From contig NZ_BOOB01000011.1 of assembly GCF_016863015.1 (NCBI RefSeq), positions 1 to 62,008 on the forward strand: a stretch of 62,008 nucleotides of DNA. Reading direction: 5' to 3'. Positions 42,573 through 50,447 of this stretch are shown here, one piece after another. Every line of letters begins with the position of its first letter. The first letter of the stretch is position 1. The notes under the pieces are model-generated. The model made no database searches. It saw only the letters and a program-made list of their open reading frames with translations, and had not been told where the DNA came from. The position numbers and the translations under genes are program-made. The DNA is from Microbispora amethystogenes (lineage in GTDB: Bacteria; Actinomycetota; Actinomycetes; Streptosporangiales; Streptosporangiaceae).

Positions 42573-43154
42573 TCAGCGGTGCGGGTGCGCCTTGCCGCGA
42601 TGGTGGTGCTTGCGGGCCCGTGGCCGGTGGGTGCGCGGCTTGTCCGTCACCTTGAACTTCTGGAAGCCGAAGTCGGGCAGCGTGATCGGCTTGGAGGGGT
42701 CGTCCGAGATCGGGACGACCACCACGTCGTGCCGCACGCCGTCCTTGCCCTTCAGGTGGTAGACAGCCTGCTTCGGCTGGGCGGCCTGAGGGGCGGCCTG
42801 GGCGGCCTGTCCGGTGAGAGAGGCGGGCGCGACTGCCGGCATGACGGCCGGCTTCGCGACCGGCGCGTACGCCGGGCTGTAGCCGGTGGTGGTGAAACCA
42901 GGGCTGTCCTCGGTGCTGTCGTCCGGGCCGGAGGGGCCGTAGCCGGGGTCGCTCACCACCGTGTCGAGCCCAGTGTCGGGCCCCTTGTCGAGCCCCCTGT
43001 CGAGCCGCGGCGTCGGCGCCTCTGCGCCCGGGTTGTCGGCGGTGGCGCCGGCGATGTCGCCGGAGAGGGCCGCGGGTGGTCTGGGGTCGGCGGACGCGGC
43101 CGGTCCGGCGATCAGCGTCGCGGCGAGAGCGGCGGTGGCCGAGAAAATGATCAT
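42573..43154 (-). CDS. secreted protein with His/Arg-rich tail
   Basis: A 193-residue protein. The start MIIFSATAALAATLIAGPAA followed by SADPRP is a signal peptide with cleavage probably at ASA-DP. The mature protein is Ala/Pro/Asp-rich and disordered until residue 130. It then has a compact conserved-looking piece (VYHLKGKDGVRHDVVVVPIS, PDFGFQKFKVT) and a tail holding three adjacent histidines plus four more within 20 residues. Metal or polymer binding by the tail is possible but unproven. The ATG at 43154 follows GGGGGAG. The neighbouring upstream gene on the same strand encodes a siderophore-interacting protein. I recognise no family. Confidence 0.65.
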   Translation of the reverse strand: MIIFSATAALAATLIAGPAASADPRPPAALSGDIAGATADNPGAEAPTPRLDRGLDKGPDTGLDTVVSDPGYGPSGPDDSTEDSPGFTTTGYSPAYAPVAKPAVMPAVAPASLTGQAAQAAPQAAQPKQAVYHLKGKDGVRHDVVVVPISDDPSKPITLPDFGFQKFKVTDKPRTHRPRARKHHHRGKAHPHR

Positions 43155-43253
43155 GATTCTCCCCCGAGGTCACGGATCCTACGAGGAAGACGGTAGGCAG
43201 CACGTCTCCGCCGATCACGCCGCCGACGCCCAATGTCGGGTCAAGCCTGGCGA

Positions 43254-43295
43254 GCCCGCCAGACCATGCCCGCCAGTCCGTGCCCGTCAGTCCAT
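43254..43295 (-). repeat. three tandem 14-bp repeats over the SIP stop codon
   Basis: GCCCGCCAGACCAT, GCCCGCCAGTCCGT and GCCCGTCAGTCCAT, starting at 43254, 43268 and 43282. The last unit contains the stop codon of the siderophore-interacting protein. Confidence 0.7.
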
Positions 43296-43973
43296 GCCGC
43301 GCCGTCCGGGAGCCCAGAAGGGCTTCATCACGATGTCCGCGCGCGACCAGCCGCGTTCGCGGACGAGGTGGTCGCGCACCGCCTGGCAGTCACGGACCTG
43401 TCCGGCCAGGTAGGCGACGCCCGGCGTGGCGGGGAGGTCCAGGGAGCGGACCGCGCCGACGAGATCGGCCGGCCGGTAGGACCAGCTGAGGCGGTCGGCT
43501 CGCGCCAGGGGAAGACGGTCGCCTGGGCTCTCCGCCGAGATCGCGCCGTACACGGTCGCGTCCGGAGGCAGGGCGCGCAGCATCGCCCCGAACGCGCCGG
43601 CCGCGGTCTCGTCCCCGGCGAAGAGGTGGTACGGCGCGTCCGCGCGCACGACGAACCTGCCCTGGGGGGCGATGAAGGCGACCGGATCCGCGACACGCGC
43701 CTCCCTCGACCACAGCGCTCCCGGTCCGGGCGTGGGGTGGTCGAGGACGCACAGGTCGAGATGTCCGTCGGGCGAGTACTGCCAGATCGAGTAGGTGCGC
43801 AGCAGCCCGCGCAGCCACGAGCGCGGCGAGCGCGGGTCGCCCACCCGTACGCGGATGTGGTTGCCCGGCTTCCAGGCGAGGCCGCGCAGATCGGGCCCGG
43901 CGATGCGAACGCGGCGCATGCGCTCGGCGACCTGCTCGATCTCGGCGACGGTGCCGTGCAGGAAAAGGCTCAT
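43287..43973 (-). CDS. siderophore-interacting protein (FAD-dependent ferric reductase)
   Basis: A 228-residue ViuB/SIP-family protein that reduces ferric siderophores with FAD and NAD(P)H. LRTYSIW is the FAD-binding RxYS motif. HLFAGDETAAGAFGAMLRAL is the typical C-terminal start. DHLVRERGWSRADIVMKPFW closes the protein as usual. It is a bit shorter than most members (240-280). No siderophore receptor or transporter lies nearby. It starts at ATG 43973. Confidence 0.88.
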   Translation of the reverse strand: MSLFLHGTVAEIEQVAERMRRVRIAGPDLRGLAWKPGNHIRVRVGDPRSPRSWLRGLLRTYSIWQYSPDGHLDLCVLDHPTPGPGALWSREARVADPVAFIAPQGRFVVRADAPYHLFAGDETAAGAFGAMLRALPPDATVYGAISAESPGDRLPLARADRLSWSYRPADLVGAVRSLDLPATPGVAYLAGQVRDCQAVRDHLVRERGWSRADIVMKPFWAPGRRGMD

Positions 43974-44062
43974 CGCGCGGCCTCCCTGCGACTGCTCAAG
44001 TTCATGGGGTCAACAGTGGCGGGTGACGTGCGCCCGAAGTCAAGTGGGGAGCCGCAGTGGGC

Positions 44063-45493
44063 TCAGGGCAGCGGGCTCAGGTGGACGACCTTGGTGTGGG
44101 TCATCTCGTCGAGAAGCTCGGGGCCGTAGCCGAAGCCGTGCCCGCTGCCGCGCAGCGGCTGCGCGGCGCCGCCCGGCGCGCCGCCGAAGACGGCGTTGAT
44201 CTTCACGGTGCCCACCGGAATCTCCCGCCAGGCCCGCTGGGCGTTGGCCATCGACGGCGTGAGGACCGTGGCGGCGAGGCCGTACCGCGACTCGCGGGCC
44301 AGTTCCAGCGCCTCGTCGAACGACCCGGCCACCCGCACCGCCGCGACCGGGCCGAACGTCTCCTCCCACATGATCTCCATGTTCTCGGTGCAGTCGGCCA
44401 GGACGGTCGGCGGATAGAAGGCTCCCGGCCCCTCGGGGACGTATCCGCCGGTCAGCAGCCGCGCGCCCGCCTCGATCGCGCCGCGCACGTGCCGGTCCAC
44501 GACGTCGCGCTGCGCCCGGTCGACCAGCGGCCCGAGGGTGGTCTCCTCGCTCAGGCCCGGGCCCATGCGCAGCTCCTCGGCCCGCTGCACGAGCGCCGCG
44601 AGGAACTCCTCGGCGACGTCCCGGTGGACGTAGACGCGCTCGGCCGAGGTGCAGATCTGCCCGGCGTTGGCGAAGCAGCCGGTCGCGGCCTGCCCCGCCG
44701 CCCACTTCACGTCCACTCCGGCGTCCACGATCAGCGGGTCCTTGCCGCCGTTCTCCAGCAGGGTCTTCGCGCCGGTGCGCGCGGCGACGGCGGCGATGGC
44801 GCGGCCCGCGGCGGTCGAGCCGACGTGCGCGACGAGGTCGATCCCCGGATGCGCGGCCAGCGCCTCCCCCGCGTGCCGGTCGCCCGGCACCATGGTCAGC
44901 ACGCCCGGCGGCAGCTCCTCCGCCATCAACCCGGCGAGCAGCGCCCCCGTGTGCGGCGTGCGCTCGGACGGCTTGTGGACGACCGCGTTGCCGGTCACGA
45001 GGGCCGCCCCGACGAGCCCGCAGGCGATGGCCACCGGGTCGTTCCACGGAGTGACCACCGCGACGACGCCGCGCGGTTCGTAGACCATGAGGTCGGTGGC
45101 GTCCCAGCCGCCCTGCAGGCTGCGCCCCCGGTGCAGGGGCCCCAGCTCGGCGTACTGCCTGAGCGTGCCGGCGCCGGCCGCCACGCCGCCTCGGCTGTCG
45201 CCGATCGGCTTGCCCATCTCCCTGGTCACCAGTTCGGCGAGCTCGTCCGCGCGGGCCTCGATCCGGCCGGCGATCCGGTGCAGGCACGCCGCCCGCTCGG
45301 CGGGCGCCGTACGGGCCCAGCCCGCCTGGGCCCGGCGGGCCGAGTCGACGGCGCGCTCCACGTCTTCGGCGCAGCCGGCGGGGAAGTCGCCCAGAGGCTC
45401 GCCGGTCGCGGGGTCTGCGACCGTGCGGTCTCGTTCGCTCGCGCTCGCCGTCCACTCGCCGTCGGTCAGCACCCAGCGATCCCTGTCCCGCAC
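44063..45493 (-). CDS. aldehyde dehydrogenase
   Basis: A 476-residue NAD(P)-dependent aldehyde dehydrogenase. VVTPWNDPVAIACG, HVGSTAAGRAI, the catalytic Glu region LLENGGKDPLIV and the nucleophile Cys281 in NAGQICTSAERVYV are all present. The end, GSGHGFGYGPELLDEMTHTK, is normal. The substrate is unknown; betaine/succinate-semialdehyde-type enzymes are similar. The GTG at 45493 follows GGGAGGAG and is chosen over in-frame starts in the upstream repeat array. Confidence 0.92.
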   Translation of the reverse strand: MRDRDRWVLTDGEWTASASERDRTVADPATGEPLGDFPAGCAEDVERAVDSARRAQAGWARTAPAERAACLHRIAGRIEARADELAELVTREMGKPIGDSRGGVAAGAGTLRQYAELGPLHRGRSLQGGWDATDLMVYEPRGVVAVVTPWNDPVAIACGLVGAALVTGNAVVHKPSERTPHTGALLAGLMAEELPPGVLTMVPGDRHAGEALAAHPGIDLVAHVGSTAAGRAIAAVAARTGAKTLLENGGKDPLIVDAGVDVKWAAGQAATGCFANAGQICTSAERVYVHRDVAEEFLAALVQRAEELRMGPGLSEETTLGPLVDRAQRDVVDRHVRGAIEAGARLLTGGYVPEGPGAFYPPTVLADCTENMEIMWEETFGPVAAVRVAGSFDEALELARESRYGLAATVLTPSMANAQRAWREIPVGTVKINAVFGGAPGGAAQPLRGSGHGFGYGPELLDEMTHTKVVHLSPLP

Positions 45494-45508
45494 CCCGGTC
45501 TCCTCCCG

Positions 45509-45570
45509 TTTCACCCGCCGTGCTTCATCCCCGCCGCGTTTCATCCCCGCCGTGTTTCATCCCCGCCGCG
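45509..45570 (-). repeat. four tandem ~16-bp repeats in the aldehyde dehydrogenase leader
   Basis: Units of TTTCATCCCCGCCG(C/T)G start at 45523, 45539 and 45555, with a 14-base version at 45509. On the coding strand each full unit reads GGCGGGGATGAA, a ribosome-site-like string next to an ATG. Confidence 0.75.
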
Positions 45571-45635
45571 GTCGCTCTCCCCCTGCTCGCTACCCCCCGG
45601 TGCGTACGGTTATCACCACGGTTTCGGACGTCTCG

Positions 45636-46256
45636 TCAGCGCACCTCCAGGCCGAGCGACTCGGCGATGACGATCGCCTGATGCGGGTCGACGACGGCGC
45701 CCGCGATCTCGGCCGTACGCGGGTCGAGCGCGGACAGGTCGCTGCCGCGCAGGTCGCACCGGGAGAAGTCGGCCCGGTGCAGCCACGCGCCGGACAGGTC
45801 CACCCCGCGGATCGTCGCCCCCGCGCACCGGGCTCCGGTCAGGTCGGCCTCACGCATCCGCACGCCGGTCAGGGACGCGCGGCGCAGGTCGGCGCCCGGC
45901 AGGGCGGTCAGCGACCAGTCGCCGCCCTCCACCTTCATCAGGTCGTGGGTGCAGCGCTCGAAGACGCTGCCGACGAGCTTGCACCCCGTGAAGGTGGCGT
46001 CGAAGAACGAGCACCGGACGAACGTGCAGCTCACGAAGGCCGAGTCGGTGTGCGCGGACACGTTGAACCGCACGTCGCGGAAGACGCACTCGAAGAACTC
46101 CGCGCCCCGGCTCGACGCCTCGGTCATGTCGACGTCGGTGAACTCCACCCTGCGGTGACTCTCCCCCGACAGGTCCCGGCTGTCCCAGTCCTCGGACTCG
46201 ACCGTGCTCTCCGTGGGCGGAGCCTGCCTGCCGTACGCGCGCTCAGCCACGGCCAC
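45636..46256 (-). CDS. pentapeptide-repeat protein
   Basis: A 206-residue protein with tandem A(D/N)LxX-type pentapeptides, seen from residue 45 to 185: TDVDM TEASS RGAEF FECVF, then CTFVR CSFFD ATFTG, and ADLRR ASLTG VRMRE ADLTG. These build a right-handed quadrilateral beta-helix. Some relatives protect gyrase from quinolones (Qnr, MfpA), but no case can be made for this one. It starts at GTG 46256 with GTG 46250 as an option. It is divergent from the L,D-transpeptidase. Confidence 0.88.
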   Translation of the reverse strand: MAVAERAYGRQAPPTESTVESEDWDSRDLSGESHRRVEFTDVDMTEASSRGAEFFECVFRDVRFNVSAHTDSAFVSCTFVRCSFFDATFTGCKLVGSVFERCTHDLMKVEGGDWSLTALPGADLRRASLTGVRMREADLTGARCAGATIRGVDLSGAWLHRADFSRCDLRGSDLSALDPRTAEIAGAVVDPHQAIVIAESLGLEVR

Positions 46257-46397
46257 CCCTTTGACAACGCATGCGCCGACCGTAGCGCCCGCCCCCGACA
46301 GTTACTTGATCGTTACCCTCTCGGACGCACAAAACCGGCTTTTCATACGTTCCAAGGGAGTGCAATTCGCAGTGAAACCCCCTATGAGGAGTAGACC

Positions 46398-47480
46398 GTG
46401 AACATCCTCCGGCGGGCGGCCCACGTCACACTGACCGTCGCCGCCATCGCCGTCTCCGCGGCCTGCTCGGCGGAGGGCACAGCCCCACAGACCGAAGCAG
46501 CACAGACCAGATCAGCGCAGACCGAAGCGGCACAGACTCCGGCCGCCCGAACCCCGGCAGCGCAGGCCACCGGGCTCGCGCCGCACGCGGCGTCCAGGAC
46601 GGCGCGCAAGGCGGGCAAGCCGAAGCTGGCCATCGCCGACATCACCCCGATGGGCGAGAAGACCGAGCGGGTCGGCGTCGGTTTCCCGATCATCGTCACG
46701 TTCGACCGGGCCGTACGCGACCGGGTGGCCGCGGAGTCGGTCCTGCAGGTCCAGGCCGAGAAGCCGGTCGAGGGCGCGTGGCGCTGGGTCTCCGACCGCA
46801 AGGTCATCTATCGGACCAAGACGTACTGGAAGCCGCACCAGAAGGTGCTCTTCAAGGCCCTGCTGAGCCAGATCCCCGGCAACGAGGCCGCCAAGGACGT
46901 CTCGCGCCGCTTCGCGGTCGGCACCGCCAACATCGCGGTCGTCGACACGAAGAAGCACGTGATGAAGGTCCGCCGCGACGGCAAGCTCGCCAAGACCATC
47001 CCGATCAGCGCGGGGCGCGGCGGCCTGGTCAAGAACGGCGTGGACGTCTACCTGACGACCAGCGGCGTCCACCTCGCCATGGGCAAGAAGCGGGTCGAGA
47101 CGATGACCTCGTCCTGGCTCGGCGTCACCGACCCGAAGGACCCGCTCTACTACAAGCTGGAGATCCCCTGGGCGGTCCGGATCTCCGACAGCGGCGAGTA
47201 CGTCCACCAGAGCGCGGGCGACTACCAGTTCCTCGGCAAGTCGAACCAGAGCCACGGCTGCGTGCGAGCCACCCCCGCCGGGGCCAAGTGGTTCTACGGC
47301 ATCAGCCAGCGCGGCGACGTCGTCCAGGTCACCGGCACCAAGCGCAAGCTCGACTGGCGCAACGGCTGGAGCTACTGGCAGCTGAGCTGGACCCAGTGGA
47401 AGCGCGGCAGCGCCCTGCCGGCCGGTGCCCCCGCTCCCTCCGCGTCCCCCTCCCCGACCTCCGGAGGCCTGGAGGGGTGA
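46398..47480 (+). CDS. L,D-transpeptidase with Ig-like domain, probable lipoprotein
   Basis: A 360-residue cell-wall cross-linking enzyme. The N-terminus MNILRRAAHVTLTVAAIAVS then AAC-SAEG gives a signal with a lipobox-like Cys23 (position -3 is Ser, not the usual Leu). A Gln/Thr/Ala repeat spacer follows (PQTEAAQTRSAQTEAAQT). An Ig-like domain covers 70-170 and the YkuD catalytic domain 175-310, with SHGCVR and Cys288. The C-terminal WRNGWSYWQLSWTQWKRGSA is the usual cap. It forms 3-3 peptidoglycan links outside the membrane. The GTG at 46398 has AGGAG upstream. Confidence 0.92.
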   Translation: MNILRRAAHVTLTVAAIAVSAACSAEGTAPQTEAAQTRSAQTEAAQTPAARTPAAQATGLAPHAASRTARKAGKPKLAIADITPMGEKTERVGVGFPIIVTFDRAVRDRVAAESVLQVQAEKPVEGAWRWVSDRKVIYRTKTYWKPHQKVLFKALLSQIPGNEAAKDVSRRFAVGTANIAVVDTKKHVMKVRRDGKLAKTIPISAGRGGLVKNGVDVYLTTSGVHLAMGKKRVETMTSSWLGVTDPKDPLYYKLEIPWAVRISDSGEYVHQSAGDYQFLGKSNQSHGCVRATPAGAKWFYGISQRGDVVQVTGTKRKLDWRNGWSYWQLSWTQWKRGSALPAGAPAPSASPSPTSGGLEG

Positions 47481-47529
47481 CGCGCCCCAGGTAGGCCGGC
47501 CGACCGCGTCGGAGCCGTGGGGGAGCCGT

Positions 47530-48162
47530 GTGGAAGACTCCACAGCTGTGACTCCCGCGCTCGACCTCGCCGGAATCTTCGTCTTCGCCCTTTCCGGCGC
47601 GTTGCAGGGCGTACGCAAACGGCTCGACGTGGTCGGCATGGCGGTGCTCGCGTTCTTCACCGCCGTCGGCGGCGGGATCACGCGCGACCTGTTCATCGGC
47701 GTGCAGCCCGCCGCCTTCCGGGACACCTGGTATCTCCTCGTCCCGATCGCGGCCACCGCCATCGCCTTCTTCTGGCATCCGCAGGTCGAGCGGGCGATGC
47801 CGGGTGTGCTCGTCTTCGACGCGGCCGGTCTCGGCCTGTTCTGCGCGGTCGGCACCGCCAAGGCGCTGGCCTACGGTCTCTCGCCGCTGCACGCCGTGCT
47901 GCTCGGCGTCTGCACGGCCGTCGGCGGCGGCGTCCTCCGCGACGTCCTGTCCGGCGAGATGCCGACCCTTCTCTACGACCGCCAGCTCTACGCGGTGCCG
48001 GCGATGCTCGGCTCGACGGCGATGGCCGTCCTGTACGCGATGGACATCCGGGGGTTCGCCGCCACCCTGTCCTCTGCCGTGCTCGCCTTCGCGCTCCGCA
48101 TCCTCGCCATGCGGTACGGCTGGCGCGCTCCCCTCGCCCGGGGCGTCGGCGGACCGGCCTGA
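47530..48162 (+). CDS. TRIC/UPF0126-family membrane channel
   Basis: A 210-residue membrane protein with seven helices in two repeats, each with the glycine motif of bacterial TRIC potassium channels: FFTAVGGGITRDLFIG and VCTAVGGGVLRDVLSGEMP. The GTG at 47530 follows GGGGGAG; shorter starts are possible. Cation conduction is the established family function. Confidence 0.88.
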   Translation: MEDSTAVTPALDLAGIFVFALSGALQGVRKRLDVVGMAVLAFFTAVGGGITRDLFIGVQPAAFRDTWYLLVPIAATAIAFFWHPQVERAMPGVLVFDAAGLGLFCAVGTAKALAYGLSPLHAVLLGVCTAVGGGVLRDVLSGEMPTLLYDRQLYAVPAMLGSTAMAVLYAMDIRGFAATLSSAVLAFALRILAMRYGWRAPLARGVGGPA

Positions 48163-48306
48163 CAAGTCCCGGCGCCGGTCCGATGCGCGCCTGATATGCG
48201 CGCCCGCTTAAATCCACATTTATCGTTGTTTGGCGATTTCGCATGCCCGGGCACCCCGGGAAAAAGCCGCGAGAGGCGGCCGGCGGGTGCTTTGATGAGG
48301 CGCAGG

Positions 48307-48354
48307 AAAAGAAACACCGGAAAGAAACACCGAAGAAACGCCGAAGGAACGCCG
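48307..48354 (+). repeat. A-rich degenerate tandem repeat
   Basis: Four units, AAAAGAAACACCGG, AAAGAAACACCG, AAGAAACGCCG and AAGGAACGCCG, shrinking from 14 to 11 bases. They lie in the leader of the acidic small ORF. Confidence 0.7.
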
Positions 48355-48370
48355 ACCCGAAGGCGCGGGC

Positions 48371-48502
48371 ATGCCCAAGACTCTTCTCCTGCTGATGATC
48401 GCCCTGCTCGACGCCGACGACCCGCATCTGGGTGACGACTCGCACGCGCTCGACCAGGACGACGAAGCGGACGAAACGGAAGATCTGGACGACGATTTCT
48501 GA
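48371..48502 (+). CDS. small acidic ORF (43 residues), unknown
   Basis: ATG 48371 to TGA 48502, behind GAAGG at about 11 bases. The protein starts MPKTLLLLMIALLDADDPH and becomes extremely acidic (about 18 Asp/Glu in the last 30 residues), ending DDDF. Codon third positions are about 80% G/C, as in real genes here. The 5' flank from 48163 has an A/T-rich stretch near 48210-48235, a GCCGC/GCGGC hairpin near 48270 and an A-rich repeat. It lies 62 bases before the CDP-alcohol phosphatidyltransferase gene and may be co-transcribed. If this is not a gene, 48163-48564 is a 402-base gap with only a leader-like region. No family is recognised. Confidence 0.5.
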   Translation: MPKTLLLLMIALLDADDPHLGDDSHALDQDDEADETEDLDDDF

Positions 48503-48564
48503 CATTTCCCCGGTGATTCACCGAACACGCGACTCGCCGAACAACCAGAAAGCCCCCCTAAAAG

Positions 48565-49443
48565 ATGAAGTTCACATTTCACGACGTACGCTCACAGACG
48601 TACAAGGCGCGTGACGCCTGGTGGACCGTGTTCCTGGTCGATCCCCTGGCCGGCCGGCTGGTCGTCGGAACGGCCAACCGCACGTCCGTCACCCCCAACC
48701 AGATCACCTGGGGCGCCTTCGCGCTCGGCCTGGGGTCGGCCTGGTGCTTCCTGCGGGCGGAGTGGTCGTGGCTGGTCGCGGGGGCCGTGCTCTATCACCT
48801 GAGCTTCGTCCTCGACTGCATGGACGGGAAGATCGCCCGGCTGAAGGGGACGGGCACCGTCCTCGGCGGCTGGCTCGACTACGTCTTCGACCGGATCAGG
48901 GTGCTGGCCTGCACGATCGCGCTGGTGTGGGGGCAGTACCGCGTGACCGGCGACGACGTCTACCCGCTGCTGGGCATCACGGTGGTGTTCCTCGACATGC
49001 TCCGCTACGTCGACGCGCTGCAGATCGCGAAGGTCCGCCGGGAGATGCGGCGCAGGGTGCGGAGGGCCTACTGCGAGTCGTCCGGCGACCCCGCGCCCCT
49101 TCCGCGAGTGCTGCTGCGTGAGGACCCCGACGACGACCCGGACGAGATCAGGGTGCGCCTGGCCGCGGCCGTCGACCTGCAGGAGGAGTTCCGCAGCCGC
49201 TTCTCCTGGTATCCGCGGCTGCGGGAGTGGCTGCGCGCGCACCGGATCCGTACGCATCTGATGAGCGGCATCGAGTTCCAGATGGCGGTGTTCATCGTCG
49301 GGCCGCTGACCGGCGCGATCGTGCCGGTGACGATCGGCGCGGCGGCCCTGCTGCTGCTGTTCGAGGCCGCGATCATGTACAAGCTCCTGCTGTCGTCACG
49401 CGACCTGTCCCGTGTGCTCGCCGTGATCCGCGCCTCCAGCTGA
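48565..49443 (+). CDS. CDP-alcohol phosphatidyltransferase family protein
   Basis: A 292-residue integral membrane enzyme. The family catalytic motif DxxDGxxARx8Gx3Dx3D is complete: DCMDGKIARLKG, then GTVLGGWLDYVFDR. About six helices surround it. A charged cytoplasmic segment of about 90 residues (150-240) interrupts the usual layout between helices. It joins an alcohol to a CDP-linked lipid or to CDP-activated small polyols. The acceptor is not clear. It starts at ATG 48565. Confidence 0.9.
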   Translation: MKFTFHDVRSQTYKARDAWWTVFLVDPLAGRLVVGTANRTSVTPNQITWGAFALGLGSAWCFLRAEWSWLVAGAVLYHLSFVLDCMDGKIARLKGTGTVLGGWLDYVFDRIRVLACTIALVWGQYRVTGDDVYPLLGITVVFLDMLRYVDALQIAKVRREMRRRVRRAYCESSGDPAPLPRVLLREDPDDDPDEIRVRLAAAVDLQEEFRSRFSWYPRLREWLRAHRIRTHLMSGIEFQMAVFIVGPLTGAIVPVTIGAAALLLLFEAAIMYKLLLSSRDLSRVLAVIRASS

Positions 49444-49506
49444 CCCCGCGTCGTGGCTGGTGGAGACGCTGGTAGAGGTGTCAGATCGCTGGGTAGCGGT
49501 GGGGGC

Positions 49507-49965
49507 ATGACCGAACGCGACGATTCCCGCGAGGACCTCCCGGCCCGGCCCGATCCCGAGCACCGCCGCCCGCCCGGCCTCGACGACGTCACCGTCGACG
49601 CGCTGGGCAGGCTCAGCAAGGCGCTGGAGACGATCCACCGGGTCAGAGGCCACCTCTACGCCTTCCACCAGCTCACCGGCACGGCGGACTTCGAGCTGGA
49701 CAACGCCGTACGGCTGCTGCGCCAGGCCGGGCACGACAAGTGGGCCGACCGGATCGAACGCGAGCTCATCGGCCGCAACGTCCTCCAGGGGCGGTGGACC
49801 TTCCAGATCGTCGAGGAGTACGACGACGGCTACTACGCCGTCTTCCAGGAGCTGGAGCGACAGGCCCGCGACGAACTGGCCGGCGGCCGCCGCCATCTCT
49901 TCGAGGCGGAGCTCAAGCAGCAGCGCCGCACTCCCGGGCAGCCCGGGCACGAGACGACGCCGTAA
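49507..49965 (+). CDS. hypothetical protein
   Basis: A 152-residue soluble protein, not recognised. After 30 residues rich in Asp/Pro/Arg, the rest is amphipathic helix (DALGRLSKALETIHRVRGHL, LLRQAGHDKWADRIERELIG, YAVFQELERQARDELAG). Similar short proteins with the HxxTG and W-T-F-Q-I-V-E-E-Y stretch occur across actinobacteria, in my memory without assigned function. The ATG at 49507 is chosen behind GGTGGGGGC. Confidence 0.7.
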   Translation: MTERDDSREDLPARPDPEHRRPPGLDDVTVDALGRLSKALETIHRVRGHLYAFHQLTGTADFELDNAVRLLRQAGHDKWADRIERELIGRNVLQGRWTFQIVEEYDDGYYAVFQELERQARDELAGGRRHLFEAELKQQRRTPGQPGHETTP

Positions 49966-49985
49966 CCGGATCCGGGCGAACGCCG

Positions 49986-50351
49986 CTATCCACGGTCGCC
50001 GGTCGTGGAGTGGTGGTCGTCCCGTCCGCCGAGCAGGTGCTCGCGTCCCCACACGCCGAGCGGGGCGAGCGCCTCGTTGAGCGCGACGCCGAGCGGGGTC
50101 AGGGAGTACTCCACCCGCGGCGGCACCTCGTCGTACACCTCGCGGTGCACGATGCCGTCCGCCTCCATCTCGCGCAGGTGCGAGGCGAGCACCTTCTCGG
50201 TCACGCCGGGCAGCAGCCTGCGCAGCTCGCCGAAACGGCAGGCGTGTTCGTTCAGCGCCCAGAGGATCGAGCTCTTCCACTTCCCGCCGATCACGTCCAT
50301 CGCCGCGTCGAGCCCGCAGACGGACGCTCCCGGCCGCCGCGAGGTCCGCAT
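49986..50351 (-). CDS. HxlR-family regulator
   Basis: A 121-residue winged-helix regulator. The family pattern is clear: CGLDAAMDVIGGKWKSSIL, RFGELRRLLPGVTEKVLASH, LREMEADGIVHREVY. HxlR proteins commonly sense aldehydes or disulfide stress through an N-terminal Cys, here Cys12. It is divergent from the imine-reductase-like gene and the likely regulator of it. A short AAGT-N4-ACTT dyad lies at 50402-50413 in the intergenic region. Confidence 0.9.
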   Translation of the reverse strand: MRTSRRPGASVCGLDAAMDVIGGKWKSSILWALNEHACRFGELRRLLPGVTEKVLASHLREMEADGIVHREVYDEVPPRVEYSLTPLGVALNEALAPLGVWGREHLLGGRDDHHSTTGDRG

Positions 50352-50447
50352 GGCCCACCCCTTCCGCCTGCTCGCTCACCCCGGGGTAACCACCCACCCG
50401 AAAGTGCGTACTTGATCGACTCGGGGCTCGCGACCAGCCTAACCGGC

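Noticed and set aside
45509..45570. Possible CRISPR-like array
   Set aside because: The 16-bp units abut with no spacers; the same applies to the other tandem arrays at 16938, 30675, 43254 and 48307.
48196..48435. 79-codon Arg-rich frame overlapping the acidic ORF
   Set aside because: No ribosome site, runs through the A-rich repeat, and its codon third positions are not GC-biased as in real genes here.
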